Positions 60,008-64,000 of a stretch of 64,000 bases of DNA are shown in pieces; within the stretch, counting starts at the first letter, position 1; the number at the start of each line of letters is the position of its first letter. A program made the position numbers and the translations under genes. The stretch is from Prevotella sp. (GTDB taxonomy: Bacteria; Bacteroidota; Bacteroidia; Bacteroidales; Bacteroidaceae): assembly GCA_016281815.1 (NCBI GenBank), contig JAEEJK010000104.1:62001-126000 (forward strand), given 5' to 3'. The notes beneath the pieces were generated by a model that made no database searches, was not told where the DNA came from, and saw only the letters and a list, made by a program, of their open reading frames with translations.

Positions 60008-60195
60008 CATAAAGCTGAAAGGCGTGATGCCTTATTATTTTGTTAGCAAAGATAAAACTAAGACAATAATAATTTTCGCTAAAAACATCTCACATCTGTG
60101 AGGTGGTCCACTCGTGAGAGTCGATATCTTTGAGTTAATTTATTTAGTAAGTTATATACATGCACCCAGTCGTGAGACTAGGTGCATGTTTTTCT
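60008..60195 (+). ncRNA. Candidate structured small RNA, about 190 nt
   Basis: Own promoter, no ORF, stems AAGGC/GCCTT, TTATTATT..TTAG/CTAA..AATAATAA, two GUGA-loop hairpins, terminal hairpin CATGCACC..GGTGCATG followed by TTTTT. Confidence 0.6.
60159..60195 (+). terminator. Rho-independent terminator of the candidate small RNA
   Basis: CATGCACC-C-AGTC-GTGA-GACT-A-GGTGCATG-TTTTTCT. Confidence 0.85.
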
Positions 60196-60210
60196 ATATG
60201 GACGCATAAT

Positions 60211-60245
60211 GAAAAAAGGGCACGCTTGCAAGCGTGTCCCTTTTC
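60211..60245 (-). terminator. Terminator downstream of dnaA (possibly bidirectional)
   Basis: GAAAAAAGGG(CACGCTTG)(CAAGCGTG)TCCCTTTTC. Confidence 0.85.
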
Positions 60246-60272
60246 ATGAAGCATAATGTGAAAATGAAGAGC

Positions 60273-61685
60273 CTAGTCTTTGAGTCTGAATGATCTCTCA
60301 ATAGTTTGAATAAGCGCGGTAAATTCCTTCTCGGCCTTCATTCGCTGCTCCACTTTTTCGCAACTGTGCAGCACAGTGGAGTGGTCGCGTCCTGCGATGA
60401 GTTGTCCGATTCTGGATGCCGGCATCTTCGTGTGTTTTTGGGCTAGATACATTGAGACTTGTCTTGCGACGACTAAGTTACGTTTCCTACTTTTGCCTCC
60501 CACCTCCTCGGGAGAGACATTGAATTGGTTGCAAACCGTGTTGACAATCTCATCGACTGTGAGCGGTTTGTTGTCGACCTTGACTGAGCGCTTGAGCACG
60601 GATGTGGCGAGCGCCATGTCAATAGGTCTGCCATATACCACCGAGTAAGCCATGAGTGAGTTAACCACACCTTCCAGGTCTCTCACGCTTCCGTTGGCAT
60701 TCTCGGCGATATAGAGGATCACATCCTCTGGGATATCAAGACCATCTTTCCTGATCTTTGCATGGAGGATATCGACACAGAGTTGTGTGTCGGGTTTCTC
60801 CAGTTCTGCGATAAGTCCGCAACTGAACCTTGTGAGCAGTCTGTCGTTCATCCCCTGGAGGTCCACCGGCGGGCGGTCGCATGCCAGAATGATACGCTTC
60901 CCGTTGCGGAACAGGTGGTCGAAGATATGGAAGAAGGTGTTCTGTGTCTTAGCAGAGGTCATCCATTCCTGAATATCATCAACAATCAGCACATCGATGG
61001 TCTGATAGAAATTGATGAAGTCATTGATGGTACTGTGTATGATAGCATTGGTATACTGCACCTGAAACAGTCTGGCGCTGACATAGAGCACCCGTCTTTG
61101 CTGATAATTCTTTTTGATGCGCAGTCCTATGGCATTAATAAGGTGGGTCTTTCCACAGCCCGAAGGTCCGTAGATGAACATCGGGTTGAACATGGTGGTA
61201 GCCGGCTGCTCAGCGATGGTCAGTCCCACCGCCCTTGGCAGTTTGTTGCTGGCCCCCTCGATGAAGTTGTCAAAGGTCTGCTGTGGGTTGAGTTGTGAGT
61301 CGATTTCCTGTGGTTTTGCCGCATCGAGAACCGAATATGACTGATTGGCCTTGGTGCTGGGCACAGGTTTCTCCATCACCTCCTGAGTGTTGTCAGACTG
61401 CACCACCATTGCCTTATTATTGGTCTTGTCGGTGATGATGCGGTATTCGAGTTTCACCCCACTTCCGAACACCCTCTTGAGAACCTTGCTGATCAAGTCC
61501 ACAAAGTTCCCCTCCAGGTACTCATACACGAATGGGCTGGGTACCTGCACCAAGACAGTCATTCGAGCCGGGAAATACGACTCGAAGACAATTGGCTCGA
61601 ACCATGTTTTGAATTGCTGCTCCGTGACATTTGCCTTGATAATTTGGAGGCACTTTTCCCAGAGGAGCGTTGGACTTTGTTTCAT
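60273..61685 (-). CDS. dnaA: Chromosomal replication initiator DnaA
   Basis: FNPMFIYGPSGCGKTHLINAIG, VLIVDDIQEW, GRDHSTVLHSCEKV. Confidence 0.97.
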   Translation of the reverse strand: MKQSPTLLWEKCLQIIKANVTEQQFKTWFEPIVFESYFPARMTVLVQVPSPFVYEYLEGNFVDLISKVLKRVFGSGVKLEYRIITDKTNNKAMVVQSDNTQEVMEKPVPSTKANQSYSVLDAAKPQEIDSQLNPQQTFDNFIEGASNKLPRAVGLTIAEQPATTMFNPMFIYGPSGCGKTHLINAIGLRIKKNYQQRRVLYVSARLFQVQYTNAIIHSTINDFINFYQTIDVLIVDDIQEWMTSAKTQNTFFHIFDHLFRNGKRIILACDRPPVDLQGMNDRLLTRFSCGLIAELEKPDTQLCVDILHAKIRKDGLDIPEDVILYIAENANGSVRDLEGVVNSLMAYSVVYGRPIDMALATSVLKRSVKVDNKPLTVDEIVNTVCNQFNVSPEEVGGKSRKRNLVVARQVSMYLAQKHTKMPASRIGQLIAGRDHSTVLHSCEKVEQRMKAEKEFTALIQTIERSFRLKD

Positions 61686-61907
61686 TGATAATCTCGAAAA
61701 GGTTGCTAGGCGTTATTAGCCTGTGTCTTTAATTCGAATGCAAATATCGCAATAATTTTCGTGAAAAAAAAATGTGAGTTTTACTTGCATTTTAACCATG
61801 CGTTGTAAAATACTATAGAATGGTCACTTACATTATTTCGCTCTAAAGTGATTTTTTCTTTACATTTGCATTTTTGCAAGTGATTGATTTTTTGCTATTT
61901 AAATAAA

Positions 61908-61944
61908 AAGAACTTCATTTGCGATTTTTGCAAATGAAGTTCTT
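61908..61944 (-). terminator. Terminator hairpin, minus-strand orientation
   Basis: AAGAACTTCATTTGC-gattttt-GCAAATGAAGTTCTT perfect 15-bp stem; T-rich on the minus-strand 3' side. Confidence 0.75.
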
Positions 61945-62116
61945 GAAAAATATCATAAATACCTTATCATTAATGTTTTGTAAAATTTAGATAAAGTAAA
62001 TTATAAAGTAATTATTATTTAGAACTATTCTATTTTAACCAATTATTGAACCTAATTTGTATACAATCAAATGTTAACACGTTTTAAGGTTCTGAGACTA
62101 TGGTCATTCAGTATTT

Positions 62117-63040
62117 TCACTTATCTTTCTTCCCGAATACGGAGAAGTGCACATACCTCTTGGGATGGGATTTGAAGTCGATGAGCAAGGAGTCGGCATG
62201 TGCCATGGTTGCGTTGAGATTGTCATAGAACGATCTGTCGCGCATGAGCAAGCCGAGTGACCCTTTGCCCTGGTTGAGTTCGTTGGTGAAGGCTTTGAGA
62301 TTATTGAGAGTCTGGCTAAGTTCGTTGAGAGATTTCTCCAGATCCAGTTTGGAGAGGTTCTCTGTGACCGCGACCGTATTCCCCATGGCCTGTGAAGCCT
62401 GGTTGAGCACTCCGTCTGCTTTTCCTACGAGTCCGGGCATTTCCTTATTGAGGCCAGCCATGAGTGTATTGATTTGATTGGTGGTGTTGGTCAGGTCGTG
62501 CGTCACCTGTTCTGCATGATGCAAGGTATTTGGCAGAGCCGGGTCAGCCATCAAACTATTCACACTCATCAGGATGGAGTCCACTTTCGGAAGCATTTTC
62601 TCCACGACGGGTATCATTTCCTTCACTTTGCCCATGGCTCCAGCATTGAGGCTTCCATTGATGGTGTCGAGAGGCTGCATGAAGCCATCTCCCCCCTCGC
62701 CCAGAACGAGGTCCACCTGAACGTTTCCCAGCAAGTCGCTGGATATTTCCGCCAATGTCCCTTGAGGAATCTGGAGGTTTTTATTGATACCCACCTCTGC
62801 TACGATCTCTCCCCTTTTGTTGAAATCGAAGTTGATGGATTTGACAGTACCCACCTTGTATCCATCCGCCATAATGGGACAGGAAGAAGACAGTCCGTCA
62901 ATTTTGTCGAACTTCACATAATATAAGGTGTCATCTGAGAAGAGTGAGACCCCTTTAAGGAAATTCAATCCGAAGAAGAGGATCACGATGCCGATGATAG
63001 CCACGAGAGCAATTCTTATTTCCTTTGTTAAGCCTTTCAT
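62117..63040 (-). CDS. MlaD/MCE domain protein
   Basis: EIRIALVAIIGIVILFFGLNFLKGVSLFSDDTLYYVKFDKIDGLSSSCPIMADGYKVGTV. Confidence 0.92.
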   Translation of the reverse strand: MKGLTKEIRIALVAIIGIVILFFGLNFLKGVSLFSDDTLYYVKFDKIDGLSSSCPIMADGYKVGTVKSINFDFNKRGEIVAEVGINKNLQIPQGTLAEISSDLLGNVQVDLVLGEGGDGFMQPLDTINGSLNAGAMGKVKEMIPVVEKMLPKVDSILMSVNSLMADPALPNTLHHAEQVTHDLTNTTNQINTLMAGLNKEMPGLVGKADGVLNQASQAMGNTVAVTENLSKLDLEKSLNELSQTLNNLKAFTNELNQGKGSLGLLMRDRSFYDNLNATMAHADSLLIDFKSHPKRYVHFSVFGKKDK

Positions 63041-63041
63041 A

Positions 63042-64000
63042 TTAGTTCTTTTTGTTTTTTAGTGTTTTAAACTCCCTGATGGCTTTTGCCAGATCAGTTT
63101 TCTCCCCATCCTTGAATGCGATGATGAAGGCTTGGGGGAATTTGGTGAGAAGTTCTTTTCTGATATTGGAAATTTCGTCAAAGTCAGGCGTTGCTCCCAC
63201 GGTGTACTTGAACATACCGTTTTCCTCATAAGAATCGATATTCTCCACCCCCTGGAAGACGCTGTTTGTCGTAGGGATCAACTGTGAGGTAGCAGCAATC
63301 TGCACTTTGAACACAGGGCCATGCAGAGGGATTTCCTCCGTGGGCTTTACGGGATCCTTTTTGGGGTCTGCTACAGGCACTTTTTTCTTTGGTTCGGCGA
63401 CAGGCTGTGCTGGCACTTCTTTCTTTGGCTCAGCGACAGGCTGTGCTGGAACTTCTTTCTTTGGTTCGGCGACAGGCTGCGCTGGTATTTCTTTCTTTGG
63501 TTCGGCGACAGGCTGTGCTGGAATTTCTTTCTTCGGCTCGGCGACAGGCTGTGCTGGAATTTCTTTCTTTGGCTCGGCGACAGGCTGTGCTGGAACTTCT
63601 TTCTTTGGTTCGGCGACAGGCTGCACGGGTTCCTTTTTAGGCTCTGCAGCGGGTCTTACAGGTTCCTTTGGGGGTTCGGAAACAATCTTATCAGTAGGTG
63701 TTGGTTTTGTGTCTTTCTTAATATCTTTTGTTGGCTCAGTCTTGGGATCAGGTGTTGTCGTCTCTTTTTTTTCAGAAACGGGCTGCACTATTTCTACCTT
63801 GCTTACAAAAGCAGGAGAAGTAGCCGGAGTATTTTGAACAGGGGGACTGGCCGTAGGCTGAGGCACCTCCACAGATGTATTGACCGGTTCAGAGGGAATT
63901 ATTCTCACCGCTCTCTGTTCTGTAAATTCAGCAGGCGCCGATGAGACTTCATCCGTGATGATCTGCTGTTCGGTGCGTTCCTCCGCATTCCTGTTGTCCA
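63042..64000 (-). CDS. C-terminal part of a SPOR-domain protein, probably N-acetylmuramoyl-L-alanine amidase; runs off the window
   Basis: Frame stays open past the listed start to 64000 (DNRNAEERTEQQIITDEVSSAPAEFTEQRAV|RIIPSEP); SPOR-like FKVQIAATSQLIPTTNSVFQGVENIDSYEENGMFKYTVGATPDFDE. Confidence 0.7.
   Translation of the reverse strand, partial: DNRNAEERTEQQIITDEVSSAPAEFTEQRAVRIIPSEPVNTSVEVPQPTASPPVQNTPATSPAFVSKVEIVQPVSEKKETTTPDPKTEPTKDIKKDTKPTPTDKIVSEPPKEPVRPAAEPKKEPVQPVAEPKKEVPAQPVAEPKKEIPAQPVAEPKKEIPAQPVAEPKKEIPAQPVAEPKKEVPAQPVAEPKKEVPAQPVAEPKKKVPVADPKKDPVKPTEEIPLHGPVFKVQIAATSQLIPTTNSVFQGVENIDSYEENGMFKYTVGATPDFDEISNIRKELLTKFPQAFIIAFKDGEKTDLAKAIREFKTLKNKKN
63390..63630 (-). repeat. 36-bp coding tandem repeat encoding EPKKE(V/I)PAQPVA
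   Basis: At least six consecutive 12-aa units. Confidence 0.92.

Noticed and set aside
61686-61907. oriC upstream of dnaA
   Set aside because: AT-rich, but I could not find a cluster of TTATCCACA-type DnaA boxes; the only perfect box seen (about 52329-52337) is isolated.
63321-63944. Repetitive plus-strand ORFs (LCWNFFLWFGDR..., GSATGCAGTSFF...)
   Set aside because: Antisense translations of the 36-bp coding repeats.

Overview
Chromosomal window from a Bacteroidales-type genome, probably Prevotella-like. This rests on TTTG/TAnnTTTG promoters, DUF4886/DUF4861/DUF4301 families, a BspA-like LRR protein, and a TPP riboswitch ahead of a TonB receptor and a PnuC/PnuT transporter. About 6.2-31.6 kb is a capsule/exopolysaccharide locus. 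It encodes two nucleotide-sugar dehydrogenases, an RfbC epimerase, O-acyltransferases, a polymerase, a flippase, GT11/GT2/GT32/GT4 glycosyltransferases, several SGNH/DUF4886 hydrolases, a GH29 fucosidase-DUF4886 fusion, a heparinase II/III protein, and a GHMP sugar kinase plus nucleotidyltransferase. The locus is scarred by a group II intron 3' remnant, scrambled IS1380-type transposase fragments, a CapK-type ligase remnant and a chimeric DUF4886-CapK ORF. The rest is mostly housekeeping: glmS, tRNA-Ser(GGA), ddl, alr, dsbD-like, paaK, GH94 phosphorylase, thiamine uptake, dnaA, and an MCE/amidase pair. The observations most worth checking are: (1) several unrelated intergenic tracts that all share an exact 7-bp period and tend to abut stop codons; (2) a candidate structured small RNA between pnuT-like and dnaA, with its own promoter, terminator, two GUGA-loop hairpins and a possible 8-bp pseudoknot; (3) the DUF4886/CapK chimera beside the fucosidase fusion. 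All family calls come from reading motifs by eye; no database search was run.
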